Assembly (NCBI GenBank): GCA_032207245.1
Contig: JAGEOH010000206.1
Coordinates: 1 to 64,000 of the forward strand
Direction: 5' to 3'
Length of the DNA: 64,000 nucleotides
Origin: Pardosa pseudoannulata
Taxonomy: Eukaryota > Arthropoda > Arachnida > Araneae > Lycosidae
This document shows positions 1 through 13,900 of this stretch, one piece after another. The position numbers were made by a program, and so were the translations under genes. The notes under the pieces are model-generated. The model was not told the origin of the DNA, did no database searches, and saw only the letters and a program-made list of their open reading frames with translations. How positions within the stretch are numbered: position 1 is the first letter of the stretch; each line of letters starts with the position of its first letter.

Positions 1-2598
1 ATGAGTATTTCCATGCACTTTGTAGAATGAATTATTCATGAGCTATAGCAACGGTGATATTAAAATATACGAATTTGGAATTGTAACCGGTTTTAATAGG
101 AGAAACATTCAAAAACTTTCTGTTTGAGTCTGTGACTGTAGCGTATATGAAAATTAGAACACCACCGATGCGGTTCGATAAAAAAACATATTAAGGAATG
201 GGATAATCGTAGCATTCGTTTATTTAAGGAGTGTGTGTGGAAAAGGCTGCAACATTAACAAGGCCAAAATTATTATTAAATGCGTCGGAACAGAACTAAC
301 GTACAGTTATTCGTTTTGATTACTTGGGCCCAGTGCTTTTTTATGTAATATCCAGGTGTCTGCATCACCGTAGAATGGTATTGAGACATGGTAGAAATAT
401 TGGCTAAGACTGTTATGGTCTACATTTTGCTACGAGGGCTAGTGAGACTAGAATCCCCTGTTTAAAGCCGATTTCAAACAGCTACAAACTTTCCTACCTA
501 GTAATAGGATTCAAACCCATGACCTCTGGTACCGAAGAGAAGCGCCCTACACACTCGGCTATACTTCGGCACGTTGAAGTCCAGGAAAACTGTGAAATGT
601 AGTGATTCTGCTTCATGTTAACACACGTCTCCACATAACAAATGTGGCAACGTAGAAATAACAGTTACTAAAGTGGGAAACGCTCAAACGGTTATCTTAA
701 CGCCTGATCTCCACCCATGAAATTTTCAAGTGTTAGTTCCTTTAAAATGATCTTTGAAAGGACGACTATTTCTGTCGGATGTAAAAGTGCAGGAAATAGT
801 TTCAGACATTTTCAGCAGAAAGTGAACCAAAGGTATACGTAACTAAAAAAGGCAATGTGATGATTGCACGAATTCAAGAACATTTTGACTGGCATTCCAA
901 ATCTAGACTGTTCGTATCTTCAAACATAAATTTTTTTATCATCCTTTATATTGTAAAATCATTTTTATTTTTTAATTTTTTTTTGTTTGTTGTGACGCAG
1001 CACTGTTAAACATTTAATTTATATACTAGACTAAAATTATATAGTCTCTCAAAATAACCATTTATGCCTCTATATCAGTCACTTTATTACATCCCTTATT
1101 GTAGCGAGGTTTTGTTATGCATATATTTATTTTGAAAAATTATTTAAATTACTTTACCTTATATTTATGTGATTTTTACCTCTTAAACTAGAGTGTTTTA
1201 GAAGTATATTGCTCTTTTATATTGCATGTCGTAAAATCCAATCTGTTGGCCAAAATTTAGCAAAATTTGTTACAAGCCTTTTAGAAGATATAAATGTGTC
1301 TTAATGTGTCAAAGTTTTATTTTTATTACAAATAAATTCAGACCAGAAATAGTTACTAGCATCATATTACATAGACAAATATTTTCTGCGTAATATGAAA
1401 TACCGTATTAAATATAAAAATTCTCAAACTTGCTTTTTATAGTAAAAGTGAATATTTTTCATAAAATACGGGAGAGGATGTATTAACATGTAGTCAATTA
1501 GAAATCATCTCGAAATAGTTTAAGAAAATAACATAAAAATACAATCAATTCTTTGCATATTAATTATGATTAAACTTATTACCTCAATATTGCAAAAGAG
1601 TAGCATCCAAATAAAAGCCTTGTGTTTCTTTTATTAATAAAATATTAATATAATACAATTTTCTATTTTTTTTCTAAGTGTACTTTTACATCACTTAATC
1701 AGAAAAACGACAATTGTCTCTTATTTCCTTAAAAGAAGATGAATCTAAGCAAATTTTTTAATTACTTATATCTAACAATTTGATTAATGATCAAATTATT
1801 TGTACCATTTATTAAATAAATACAAAGCACAAACTGCAATTTTCATTCAATAACATTTTCGTGGTTCCATCTAAATAAGATGTCTTAGAAACGTTAAAAA
1901 TATAATAAAATAACATAGCTTAAATAAGTTATTTTACATTTTTTATATACAGAAAAAGAAAAGTGTCCACAATGTACATACAATAGGTAGCTTATTATAT
2001 CATTTTTTATTGTGTCATAAAAATCGATGTTTCAATTGTAGGTAGACAAAGAACTATCATTATAAATAAGACTTTTTCTGCGGTGATAAAGTTGATTAAA
2101 ACTGTGAGTCTGTTCCAGAAAAGACGATCCAAATGTGCGTCTCATTGAAAAGGATTCAAAAATCGATTCAGAAAGCATCTTTTTGAGAGCTCGTTTTTAT
2201 TCTGAGACCATGAATGATAGATACAGTGTTACATTCTGTGTTCGTAAACCAGGTTTATCAAAAATACTGAAAAACTACACTTGAAAATTTCTAGAGAATA
2301 ATATTATCTGTATAAAATAAGTTTTATTGATCCTTTCCACGAATATAATTGATAGTATTTGAATCTTATAAAGAATTCTCATTATGTTACGTTTACAAAA
2401 ATCGTATTCCAAAAGAAGAGAAGTATTCACCTTGATCATGGAATATTGATGAAAAATGCTAATAAGCTTTATAATTTAACATTTGTCGGAAATTGAACGA
2501 AGAAAAATTGGATTAAGCTAATTATATATTTTCCTTTCTCCAACCTTTATTATTTGGTGAGAATTTTAATACTAGTCAAAAAACTGGCAAAACAAAAG
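1..2598. other. Intergenic, AT-rich, with repeated flank block
   Basis: I see no convincing gene here. It holds a decayed SINE at 408-570. The stretch about 1370-2110 is homologous to about 8440-9130 and 14280-14830: all three share a run reading gaaataccgtattaaatata or its variant, the words gagtagcatc, and similar AT-rich sequence after 'atctaag'. It is therefore a block that duplicated together with nearby receptor genes. Confidence 0.6.
408..570 (-). mobile_element. tRNA-derived SINE, old copy
   Basis: This is a decayed copy of the SINE seen intact at 12292, 48598 and 55098. Read on the minus strand it runs from a tRNA-like head (B box as GGTTTGAATCC, A box region near the right end) to a tail that on the plus strand reads tggtctacattttgctacgagggct. 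It carries many substitutions, so it is older than the copies inside receptor genes. No clear target duplication is seen. Confidence 0.75.
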
Positions 2599-3260
2599 AT
2601 GGAAGACATTTTGCTATGGAAAGCAGTCGCTTTAATCGGGATTACATCCGATAAACTTGTTTCCAATAACTTAAAATACATATCATGGCTTGGAACTGTT
2701 ATCATGTGTTTCATTGCATTGAAATCCGTGATCATAAGCCTTTTATACAATTATATATGTCCACATAAATTATTAAGTGATGGTTGGAAAGTGTACCTTG
2801 CCTTCATGTTCTTTTACTTCATTATCATTTTTTCATGGTATGCATTGTTTCGTAAAATAAATGACCTTCAGATACTACTCGAACAAGCCTCAAGATACGA
2901 ATATATTTTGAATATTCTACCCAATCGTGGTATTCCTCTTATTAACGTTTTAATTTTATTCAATTGTGTAGTTTTATTATTGCTTATAACAGTAAACGTA
3001 ATATTTATAAATATGTACCCGTCAGATGGAAATTGTGTCTGGAATTCTGGATTGGAAATCGCAAATCCCGTGAATTTGATTTTCCTGCTGATAATTAATA
3101 GCTCATCCAGTTATTTATATACTTAATACACACCCATACTTATAACTTTAGTAGTAAAACCTTCTATTGAATATACGTTATATAGGAAACAGTTTTTTAT
3201 ATTTAATATTTTATTAACCTTTACAAACCTAAAAAATGCTTGCATCGAAACTAAAATAGT
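2599..3260 (+). pseudogene. Gustatory-receptor-like pseudogene, type B, C-terminal half lost
   Basis: The start is the ATG beginning MEDILLWKA, which matches MEDNTLWNA of the minus-strand paralog at 24.2 kb; the frame is open further upstream but without an ATG. About 175 codons follow, with hydrophobic segments matching TM1 to TM4 of the family and the conserved stretches WLG(T/A)IIM, LFRKI and ITVNVIF(I)NMYPS. A TAA at 3124-3126 interrupts the frame just before TPILITLVV. The same frame then continues about 45 codons and loses similarity near 3260. The TM5-TM7 half and the TYGLLIIN end are absent. Membrane chemoreceptor ancestry is inferred from the paralogs; the locus itself is almost certainly dead. 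Confidence 0.8.
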
Positions 3261-3400
3261 ATAGGTTTTATATAAGTTTAATGCAGTATAGTAATATGAG
3301 TAGTTACTGTTTACGAATTTCTAGATTAAACATTCTATTGAACATAAGTTCTATAGGAAACAGTTTATTATATTTAATATTGCTATTACAAACAATATTG
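3162..3400 (+). repeat. Local imperfect duplication of about 65 bp
   Basis: The stretch 3162-3230 (ttctattga...ttatataggaaacag...atatttaatatt) recurs at 3333-3400 with a few differences, about 170 bp apart. The first copy overlaps the end of the broken receptor frame, so the second is a duplicated scrap of pseudogene sequence. Confidence 0.7.
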
Positions 3401-4860
3401 TCATTACCTTTACAGATAGAATATTTCAGCAATTAATTCCCGAATGTTCTGCAATTTTATTTTAAGGTTTTTTTCTCTGTAATCCTGCTGCAATCTTGCC
3501 GATATTCGAACAAATATAAATTTTGAGTTCTGGATGCATTTATAATTTCGTTTTGCATTTATTATTATAATTGCTATTATTATTGGAATAAGAAGAACAG
3601 TCCGAAAAAAAAAACTTTTCAATCTTCTTCCTGCAAATCTTCATGCGGTTATGATTTATATCCATCAATATACTCATACAGACACGACATCTCTTCCTGG
3701 CAGCTTCGTTAAACAGGATATCCCCTGTCGCCTTCCCTAACGTGTATAATGCCACTCTGGAGAATCCTGTCAATTTTGATTATTCTCCGGAGGGAATCCT
3801 GTGGTGGAATTTTTGTTCCATATTTCGTGCTTCTCTACCACCTGTCAACCTAACAACGAGAAAAACATCTTGACCCACTCATTTAACCTGGACTTTTTCA
3901 GTGTTTCTTGTGTCTTTTAGTTTCTTAACCAAGCAAGCTGACCACTAGATCATCCAGCTTTAATAGACATGCTAATTTTACATCTGAACCGGAAAGGCAA
4001 CAGATCATCCGTAACACATTATACCAAGGTAACTGTGTATTATTTCTTTCCCTAACCAATTATCATAAAAGCTAATGTTTCTATGATCCAGAGGTTTCTT
4101 GAATGTTGTTCCTCATACCTGTCTACCTTAGGCTCTCTTAGTTAATTTATGACAATCTAATTTTCTTATTCATGTATAAAACTTAATCCATGTATAAAAT
4201 CACGCCCCAGTTTTTGGGATCTAGTTTTTTTAAACAAATGAGGCTCCTATTACATTTTTAAATACTGTATATGTTCATTAAAAATTAAAATTAAAATAAA
4301 ACATTATTCCTTTTATGATTTTAAGTTGTTTAATTTTCGAAATTTGTGTATTGCAGATTTAATATGAAACCTAGCATTAGTTTTGAAATAAATATTAATT
4401 CATTTGAAATTCTTATTTACCCAGATAAAAGACTGAATGCGAGGCAACTCGTTAAATATTAAATATTACTGAAACTTAATAAAATTAACCTATTTTTATA
4501 GTGGATAAATCTATTATGTATTTATGTGTAACCTAGTGTATTTATTAAATATTTAAACTATTATGCCTGGCAGTATCATATTAACAAAAAATAAAGTATT
4601 AATCCCTTCTCTGCAGTAATACCAATTTGATAATAATTTTTATAGTGAAGATCCTACTTAATTTCTGATGTTTGTTTAATTATAAAGTTGCGTGCTCAAA
4701 GGAATCTTCTTTTAATCTATGAAATTTTGTGATAGGATTTAAATACATGATGCACATCTGGCATTTTTTTTTCTCAATATTTTAATTCTTGAATAATATT
4801 TTTTATAACACGTAACGAAATAAAGATAAATGCGTTACTCAAAATTAAAAGGCGATAATG
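3401..4860. other. Intergenic, no gene recognised
   Basis: This is AT-rich sequence. Short open frames on the minus strand at 3410-3773 have no family resemblance and are low in complexity. I see no repeat family that I can name. Confidence 0.5.
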
Positions 4861-4884
4861 GATAGTATCCAGGGTAAACCGTGA

Positions 4885-5100
4885 GGCGGAAGTGACGTTA
4901 AATATTAAGTGTCATGGCCGCTATGTTCGAACCGGAAGTGGTGGTTGATGTTGGTTGAAAACCGGAAGTGCCGCCATGTTGTTTTGTCGAGCATATTTGT
5001 TGATACCACGTGCAATACATTCGGGAATTAGAAAATATTTAAAATTTTGTGGACATATTCGACACTTAGAAGATTTTAAACTTTTTGCGGATACCACGTG
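4885..5100. promoter_or_regulatory. Cluster of ETS-like, YY1-like and E-box motifs
   Basis: Within about 215 bp there are three ETS-type cores: ggcggaagtg at 4885-4894, accggaagtg at 4931-4940 and accggaagtg at 4961-4970. The last runs straight into a YY1-like gccgccatgtt at 4970-4980. Two palindromic E-boxes, CACGTG, lie at 5007-5012 and 5095-5100, both preceded by gatac or ggatac. This density of promoter words is unusual in such AT-rich DNA. No transcript start or downstream exon was recognised, so this may be an orphan promoter or part of a repeat carrying such motifs. Confidence 0.35.
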
Positions 5101-5215
5101 GGATATATATAATGGATACAGGAAAAATTAAAACTTTTGACGAGGGATACAGAAATATTTTAAACTTTTTGGATATATTCGACACTTAGAAAAATGTTAA
5201 AATTTTTGTAGATAA
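5029..5215 (+). repeat. Two diverged tandem copies of about 120 bp
   Basis: The words gacatattcgacacttagaa and atatattcgacacttagaa occur about 120 bp apart. Both are preceded by aaatattt(t)aaa(a/c)ttttt and followed by an attttaaa(c/a)tttttg stretch. They adjoin the promoter-like motif cluster. Confidence 0.6.
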
Positions 5216-5555
5216 AGGATATATTCTGAATTTGTAAAAATTTCTGAAACGATATTTCATTTCTATTGATTCACTTATTATTTTCGTTTACGAAACGTGT
5301 TTGAACTTGAATATAATTTCCTTTTTTTTATTTCAAATTCGGAGATTTATATTTTTTTAACTTAATTTTTTTTTTCATTTTTAAAAACTTAATTTATTTT
5401 ATACTTTAATTTCACAGATTTTATAAGTTATATAACAAGTCGAAATTCATAAACACTTGCATATATTTAAAAACTAAACTCCTCGGCGTAACAGCACAAC
5501 TTGGGAGCCAGGTGCTAATCTCCGTTTTCGAGACGAAGTCCCCTGGCATATTTTA

Positions 5556-5558
<3 letters not shown>

Positions 5559-5654
<96 letters not shown>
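5559..5654. repeat. Poly-C run of 96 bases
   Basis: An uninterrupted run of 96 C is followed by a C-rich tail (tttccccc, then 13 C, then ccaccccc) to about 5700. Flanking sequence from 5480 to 5850 is richer in GC than its surroundings. Such a long homopolymer is hard to sequence, so its length may be an assembly artefact. Confidence 0.9.
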
Positions 5655-6570
5655 ATTCTTTTTCCCCCTTTCCCCCCCCCCCCTCAAAACCACCCCCTTT
5701 TTCTGGGTGCGAGCATATGCCCAGTTAGGTGGTCCCCCAGTGTTTAGTTTTTCAAGCATGCTTGGTCCGCAATTTGTTTACACACTGAAGAAATGTAAGA
5801 TGAGTCAACTATGTCCAGCCTGGGGACCTGTCTCATGTAAGCGCAAAGCTCTTTCCCGACGCCACTGGGTTTTATGCATATATTTACATGTAGTTAAATT
5901 ACGTTTTGCGTATAATGAAATGTATCTATTTGCATTTTATTAATTTACCGTGATCTCCAAATAAGGAGAGTTTTTTTTGTGTTCTTAAAAGCTATACGGC
6001 TTAGTAATAATTAACGGTATGTATTGATTTTAAAGCAAAAATATACCTTTATACATAAAAAAATTATTTTTATCTTGCAGTTTATGGGTGAAATGAAAAT
6101 TTCTTTTGAGTAACAATGAAAAGTGACGAAGGAGAAGTATAAAAGAATATCCTCTTCCATCTCGAACTGTAGGGAACACCCCGAACAAGGATACTGATGC
6201 CATTTCTGTAGAATTATTAGAAAGCATAAAACAACCTACATTATCTGAATGAACTACAATAATCTTCAAGAACAAAGATAATTTTTTCTTTGCGTCACAA
6301 TTACCAAAAGTGACAAGTCAACTTGATTAAGGTAGGATGTTGGATAATATGTCGAATGAGTTATTCATAAAAACATAATGAATTTATTTACATGTAGTGA
6401 AATTATATATTATATTTAAATAAATGTATTTATTTACATGTTATTAATTTACTGCAATTTACAAATAAGAATAGATTTTTTAATCTTAAAATCACATATT
6501 TATATTTGGTTTGGTAAAATTTAGTATTTATTTTAAAGCAAAAATGTAACTTTATATGAAAAATATATTT
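5655..6570. other. Intergenic, no gene recognised
   Basis: A GC-richer patch continues to about 5870, then the sequence becomes ordinary AT-rich DNA. The apparent long frames through the poly-C are homopolymer translations (proline or glycine) and not genes. Confidence 0.5.
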
Positions 6571-8439
<1,869 letters not shown>

Positions 8440-9819
8440 GCTGACTGACAAATTCTTCTTGCTTGATTATGAAATACCGTATTAAATATACCAATTCCCA
8501 AAATTAATATTTTCATAAAATAAATGAATGAATGGATTAACATATTGTCATAAATGTCTCAAGTAAAACCAGCTGAAAAAATAGTTTAACATAAAATCCT
8601 ACATCAGTTCTTTACAAAGCAGGTATGATTAAACTCATTACATCAAATTTGGTAAAAGAGTAGCATCATCGAAGATACACAATCAAGTTTCTATAGCTTA
8701 CCTTTACACGAATCCTTCAAAAAAAATACTAAGGTAAAATGGATCTAAGAAAATTTTTCAGTTATTTATACCTATTGTTTTGATTAAATATAGAATTATT
8801 CATAGCGTTTATGGAATAAACACGAAGTACGAAATAAAATTTCCATTACCTACACTTGCCGAATTTCCTTCTAAATAGACTATATTAGAAACTTTATGAA
8901 TAGAATAATAAATGTAGCTTAAATGAATTCTTTATCCATTTTATTCGCGGAAAATGAAATTTGTTTAATACAGACATACAATTGGTAGGTTATTATATTC
9001 TTTTCTATTGTGTATTAAAATCAATGTTCCATTAATTAAAATGTAGAGAACTATTATTATAAGTAAAAGTTTTTTCAAATAATAAAGCTAATTAAAACTG
9101 AAAGTCTACTCCTCAAAATGGATCAAAAAAAGTTTGATTAATATGATCTATTACGCTGCCAGTGTGTAACAAATGACTGAAAATAAACTTCATTTATTGC
9201 CGATAAAATGGAACACTTGATTATATAAAAAAGTAATCGGTATTCAATATATCATTTTTTCGTCCGCATGTCGACAAAATAAATTTACATCAAAAAGCAA
9301 CAGCGGAAGATAGGGAGTCAGTTTGAAACTCGACTCACCGACTTCCAGTTTCTCGAAACATATAGAAGCTTCTACGCCTTTCTAGATTTATGAGGAAAAT
9401 GTTTATTGCATGTAAAATTTGTCATTAACTCAGTTCTATCAACAATTGTTATTTAATCTATTTTCAGTTTTTAGCTATCTGAAATTCAACCAGATATAAT
9501 TTCATTGTCCGTATCAAAACTGCGTCATCCTACTCACTGAATTTCTGTTTCACAAACCAACGAGGAATTTCTAACAAGTGTGATAAGGTCATATTAATAA
9601 AAAATAAGTTACAAATCTAAGTTCTTACTCTGAATTGAATTTGAAATTTATAAATATAAAAGTATATATATTTATAATATATTTTATTTTTCATTAGTAT
9701 ATTATCTGCAATGTGAAATTGATGCAGAAAATACAATTAAACAGTGAAATCTAATGTCCGACAGGATTAAATAACATAGCTTTCTTTAACGTTAATACTA
9801 ATTGTTCATCATTTTTCTA

Positions 9820-10235
9820 AATGTAGTAAATTTCTGCTAGATATTAGTTCTCTGCGGTGCATTTCCAACTTCAAAGCTGCTCTAGGACTGAGAACCAGTT
9901 GAGAACATCTGCACTATATAATTAGACTATAAATGTGCTGTAGAAGATTTTTTTCTAACTGCAGTACATTGCTGCGAGATATGAAATCTCTGCGGTGAAT
10001 TTACGACTTCAAAGCTGCTGAAAGTCTAAGAACCAGATTGAGAACTTCTGCACTGTGAAATTAGACTATATTTGTGTTGTAGAAGAAATTTTTCTAACTG
10101 CAGTACATTGTGCGAGATATTAACTCTCTGCGGTGAATTCCAAACTTCAAAGCTACTCAAGGACTGAGAACCACTTTGAGAACTACTACACTATAAAATT
10201 AGACTATAAATGTGTTGTAGACGATATTTTTCAAT
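9820..10235 (+). repeat. Three tandem copies of a 138 bp unit
   Basis: The phrase tctctgcggtg recurs at 9849, 9987 and 10125, a spacing of 138 bp each time. Each is followed by ctt(c)aaagct(g/a)ct, a gagaacc(a) run, and ttagactata(a/t)(a/t)tgtg(t/c)tgtag. A single related unit lies at about 16650-16775 in the duplicated block, so the tandem expansion happened after the duplication, or was lost in the other copy. Confidence 0.85.
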
Positions 10236-10836
10236 GAAAAGAAACATTTTAGGTGCTTTAGTTATTTTAAGAAATAAGTGTAAAAAGTAAGCCATTGAAA
10301 AAAACTTAATTATTAGTATTATTTATTATTAATATTATTTATTACTTTCATCCATAACATAATTTAAAATCTCTTTCACCATTTAGTGGAAAATTAAATT
10401 CTTAGATGCAGTATGAATCTCACAGAAACTAAAATGCTACAAAAGTAGTGTTTCCTTATTGGCAGTCTTCTAAAATTAGGCGCATATAAATTAAAATATT
10501 TTAAAATCTTGGCAAAAATTATCGTGTTGCTTGAAAGATATATTTGTATAAAACTCCGGATCATCTCAAATACTATAAATGTGTTTAAATGAAAATAAAA
10601 AATAAAATTGCGTAAATTAGCATCTGGAAATCGAAGGAAACAGAGAAAAAAATTTATTGGACATAAAAATAGAAGATGTATGCAAAATGCAGAAAATAAT
10701 GTCATGCAACCAAGAACATTGACTCAAAAATTAAGAAAACTAAAACTTTTAATAGTTTTCTGATAACACTTTGCTCATAGAAACCTTAAATTACCTAACG
10801 AATTGAAGCGATAGTGGTATAGTATAACACGTAAAC

Positions 10837-11935
10837 ATGTATTCTTTTCCAGATGATATAAATTTGGATAAAAAATTATGGAATGTGCTCACGATGTGTG
10901 GGATAAACATTTTCAAATCAACAAGCAAAACAATTTCATACATCTCAAGATTCATCGTTGTTTTCTTGCATATATCAATCTTACATATTACTTGTTTGAA
11001 TATGATACATTTAGTAAAAGATGGAAACAAAATACATGCATCTTTCTTTCTTCAGAATTTGGTATCTTTCTTCTTATGGCGTCATTTGCGTATGAAAAGG
11101 GAACACATTTATAGTATTTTGGTTCCAATATATGGTCCACGAAGGCTTTTGAATATTCCAAATGGCAAATTCTCGCTATTTATAAATATAGCTTTAGTTA
11201 CTACAGTGTTAATTGTCTTAGCAGAAATCAGTGCAGAAACCTTCACGTTAATAACAACAGATAATAAGTTTCAAAAGTTTTGGACCTATTATTGTAATAT
11301 AAAGAATCAGTCACTCCAAACCTTTTTATTCGTTTTTGGCCCATTATCATACTTTACATTAGTTTTATTGATTCCACTCTTAGTTGCACTTTCCCTGAGC
11401 ACAATAGAATACCGTTGTGGGGATATATTAATTGCTGTTAGTGGATCCCTGCAAAAACTTTTAGAAAAAAGAGATCGGAAGGATGCAGTTCACGTAATAA
11501 AGTTATTTTTTAAAGTTTATGACATGTTAGAAAAAGTAAAAGAACTTTTATCTTTTCCTTTGCTTCTACTCATGATCTGGAACTTTCTAATGCTATTAAC
11601 GGGTTTGTTGCTTTATCTTGTGCTTGATAACCGGTCGTATGTAACAAACATTGAAATGATATTTATGTTCCTTGTTGGTTGTTTCTCCATTATTTCACAA
11701 GGAATATGGGGCCCTCTTATTCCCGAAATGCTTGCAGAAATCAAGAAAATGGCTGGTAAAATTGTAGAAAAGAATAAGAGAATCCATTTGTCGATAAGTA
11801 TTGCCTATTATTTCAAGAAAATAGAAGAGTGACATTGTCTGTTTAACTGGTTATGGAATGTTTGATATCAACGAAATTTCATTCTAAACGCGTTTAATAA
11901 CTTCTTACGGTTTATTAATAGTAAATCAAAAATGA
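10837..11935 (+). pseudogene. Gustatory-receptor-like, type A, frameshifted before TM7
   Basis: The ATG start gives MYSFPDDINLDKKLWNV, shared with the copy at 17.6 kb and similar to MYSLSDENVDYMLWSV at 30.4 kb. About 310 codons are open and contain segments matching TM1-TM6, with IEYRCGDIL and the IIEMxFMFLVGCFSIISQGIWGPLIPE-like TM6 region. One base is missing in the run aagagaatcc (paralogs read aagaggaatcc, near 11780), which shifts the frame and ends the protein at 11832 as IAYYFKKIEE. The old C-terminus is still readable downstream (gacattgtctgtttaact, ggaatgtttgatat) but has a further base loss and a deletion of about a dozen bases in TM7, so the TYGLLIINQK end cannot form. The body is intact and the loss looks recent. 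A truncated product is possible but unlikely to work. Confidence 0.82.
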
Positions 11936-12282
11936 TTACAAAGGAAATTTCAACTAAGAATAAGTGTACTACAATGACATGTTAATAACTTCTATATTAC
12001 TATTTATTATAGAAAAGACATCTTCTATAATATTAGTAATGATATACCTTTTTAGTTGATGCTTCAGTTTCAGAATGTCAACTCTATTCATTACTTGATG
12101 AAACCGACTTAACTAGGCTCATATTTGTTTGGATATAGATTACGGAAAGGTAAATCAAACTAATTAATGCATCATCTCTAAGTAATATTTGATATTACGG
12201 TAACTGTCGTGTAAGAGAGGACATTTAAAATTAACTGTTGTTGTTTCAGATATTACTTTAAGCCTTTTATTCTTTTAACAAT
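11936..12282. other. Intergenic, nothing recognised
   Basis: This 3' flank of the type A pseudogene is shared with the flank at 18728-19040 (both contain aaactaat(t/g)aatgcatcat). No gene is visible. Confidence 0.5.
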
Positions 12283-12291
12283 AGATTTATG

Positions 12292-12472
12292 GTTTGGTTT
12301 GGTTTGGAGTGCTACGGTCTACTTTTTACAACACGAGGGCTAATGAGACTGGGACCTACAGCTTAAAGCCGATTCCGAACGGCTACGAACATCCATGCCA
12401 CTGTGGGATTCGAACCCACGAACTCCGGTACCGAAGGCCAGCACCCTAACCAATCGGCCATCGTTCGGCAAG
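12292..12472 (-). mobile_element. tRNA-derived SINE with 9 bp target duplication
   Basis: This is a full-length copy read on the minus strand. The tRNA-like head contains TGGCCGATTGG (A box) and GGTTCGAATCC (B box). The body has a cggctttaagctgtaggtc stretch and the tail ends in ccaaaccaaacc. Direct repeats agatttatg at 12283-12291 and 12473-12481 flank it. The head keeps near-perfect RNA polymerase III boxes. Confidence 0.9.
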
Positions 12473-12481
12473 AGATTTATG

Positions 12482-13380
12482 AAAATGACAATGTTTTCAT
12501 TTCTTTTTAGGAAGGATCTGGAGGACATTTTTGAGTTATATTTTTTAGAACAGTGAACATATTTTTCCTCTTGATTTTTTTAAGGCAATGGGTTAAAATT
12601 TTGATTAATAAAAACTAGCCTGAAATATCTGTTTGGTTTCATTTACTCTAAAAAAAATGAATGAAATATGAAGTTTACTCATAACTAATCATTTCACTGA
12701 TTATTTCATGGGTATAAAAAGTTTAAACATTTATGTAGTACTTCTATACATATTTATAAAATTATTATATTATTTCAATATCGGGTGCTTAAATAAGCTG
12801 TGTTAATTTTTATTTGCTGAATTACTCCATTTTCTTTTCTTGTAATTACTACTTCTGTATTGTGCAAATTTATAGAAATATTCATATTTGTTACAATGGT
12901 TTATCTTTAATATCTCTACGTCCAAGTAATGTCTCAGTACATAATAAAGGAGTGTTTTGTTTTGTTTTGTATCTAAAGTCTCGTGATGCAATAAAAGCTG
13001 TTTTCTGTACAATAGTCGGTAATTTTCTTGTTTCAGATACTGTTACTTTATTTTTTATACAGATAAACAATTAAAATTTGTGAATATGGCATTTTATTAC
13101 TCGTTTTTTCAAAATGTCTTATATTGTTTTGTTTGGTTAGTGGAATTCAATTTTTAAAATCAGAAAACACTTTTGAAAAAAATACATCAAAATTCACGAG
13201 GCCGTACCAATGATAAATTGACTATTAAATATATTGTATTTTTAAAGCCATAACAGAATCGATATACGGTAGACAAAAAGATGTTTTTACATTTAATTAT
13301 TTTTTCACCTTATTCTTAAATCGTGTTAAATTTCAATGGTAGATTTAAGCAAATATTAATTTACATTTTTCTTTTAGAAA
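12482..13380. other. Intergenic, no gene recognised
   Basis: AT-rich sequence. An 86-codon frame at 12814-13074 shows no family features. Confidence 0.45.
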
Positions 13381-13384
13381 AAAT

Positions 13385-13900
13385 TAGAAGCTTCCAAACT
13401 TTTCCACAGATATTGTAAAATTTTTATTGTATATAAAACTGGTCGTTTACTCACTTCTTCCGTTAATTGCTGTTGACTCAATACTCAGTCCGAAAAAAGA
13501 GGGATAAGATATTTGAAAAATGGAACTATTTGCGTTTTTCGTATGTAACAGAAAATTGAATATAAACCATTTATCACCGATAAGGGGAGAAAATTGATTA
13601 AGTAAAATTGCTGTTGACATTTAGTATTTCAGTGTCTTGCCCTCCAGTCAACAAAACAAATTTACATCCGTAGGCAACAACGGACAAAACAGCGACAGAC
13701 AGAGGCTAATCCTCATTGTCTTCTCATTTACAGAAATAATTAGAAGATTCCACACTTTTCCATAATTATTGGAAGAATTTTTATTGCATATAAGACTGGC
13801 TGTTTACTCACTTCTCAAATGATTTGTTGTTTATTCAACAATTAGTCGAGGTATACAGTTGGCAACTATCTGAAATTCAACCACATATAATCTCATTGTG
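13385..13900 (+). repeat. Two partial copies of the receptor-upstream block
   Basis: The agaag(c/a)ttcc-a-acttttcca unit followed by ttattg(t/c)atata and gtttactcacttct occurs at about 13385-13480 and again at 13738-13900. It also matches 9366-9520 and 16035-16190. The second one continues into the gttggcaactatctgaaatt stretch, so these are partial extra copies of the duplicated receptor flank. Confidence 0.7.

Larger units (their letters stand above)
8440..11960 (+). repeat. Segmental duplication, copy 1
   Basis: This block matches 14280-18790 in order. Shared items are the flank with gagtagcatc near 8660, the ataaacacgaag stretch near 8817, the agaagcttc/agaagattc block near 9366, the run containing accaacgaggaatt near 9560, and then the type A receptor. 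The second copy holds an extra 1 kb near 14.95-15.9 kb and an AT array. Copy 1 has three units of a 138 bp repeat where copy 2 has one. Confidence 0.75.

Noticed and set aside
5474..5943. Poly-proline and poly-glycine frames
   Set aside because: They are produced by the 96-base C run and nothing else.
10394..10705. A 103-codon minus frame
   Set aside because: It lies in AT-rich receptor upstream sequence that is duplicated at 17.2 kb, where the frame is not kept.
12814..13074. An 86-codon frame
   Set aside because: Random-looking in AT-rich DNA, with an opposite-strand frame of equal quality.
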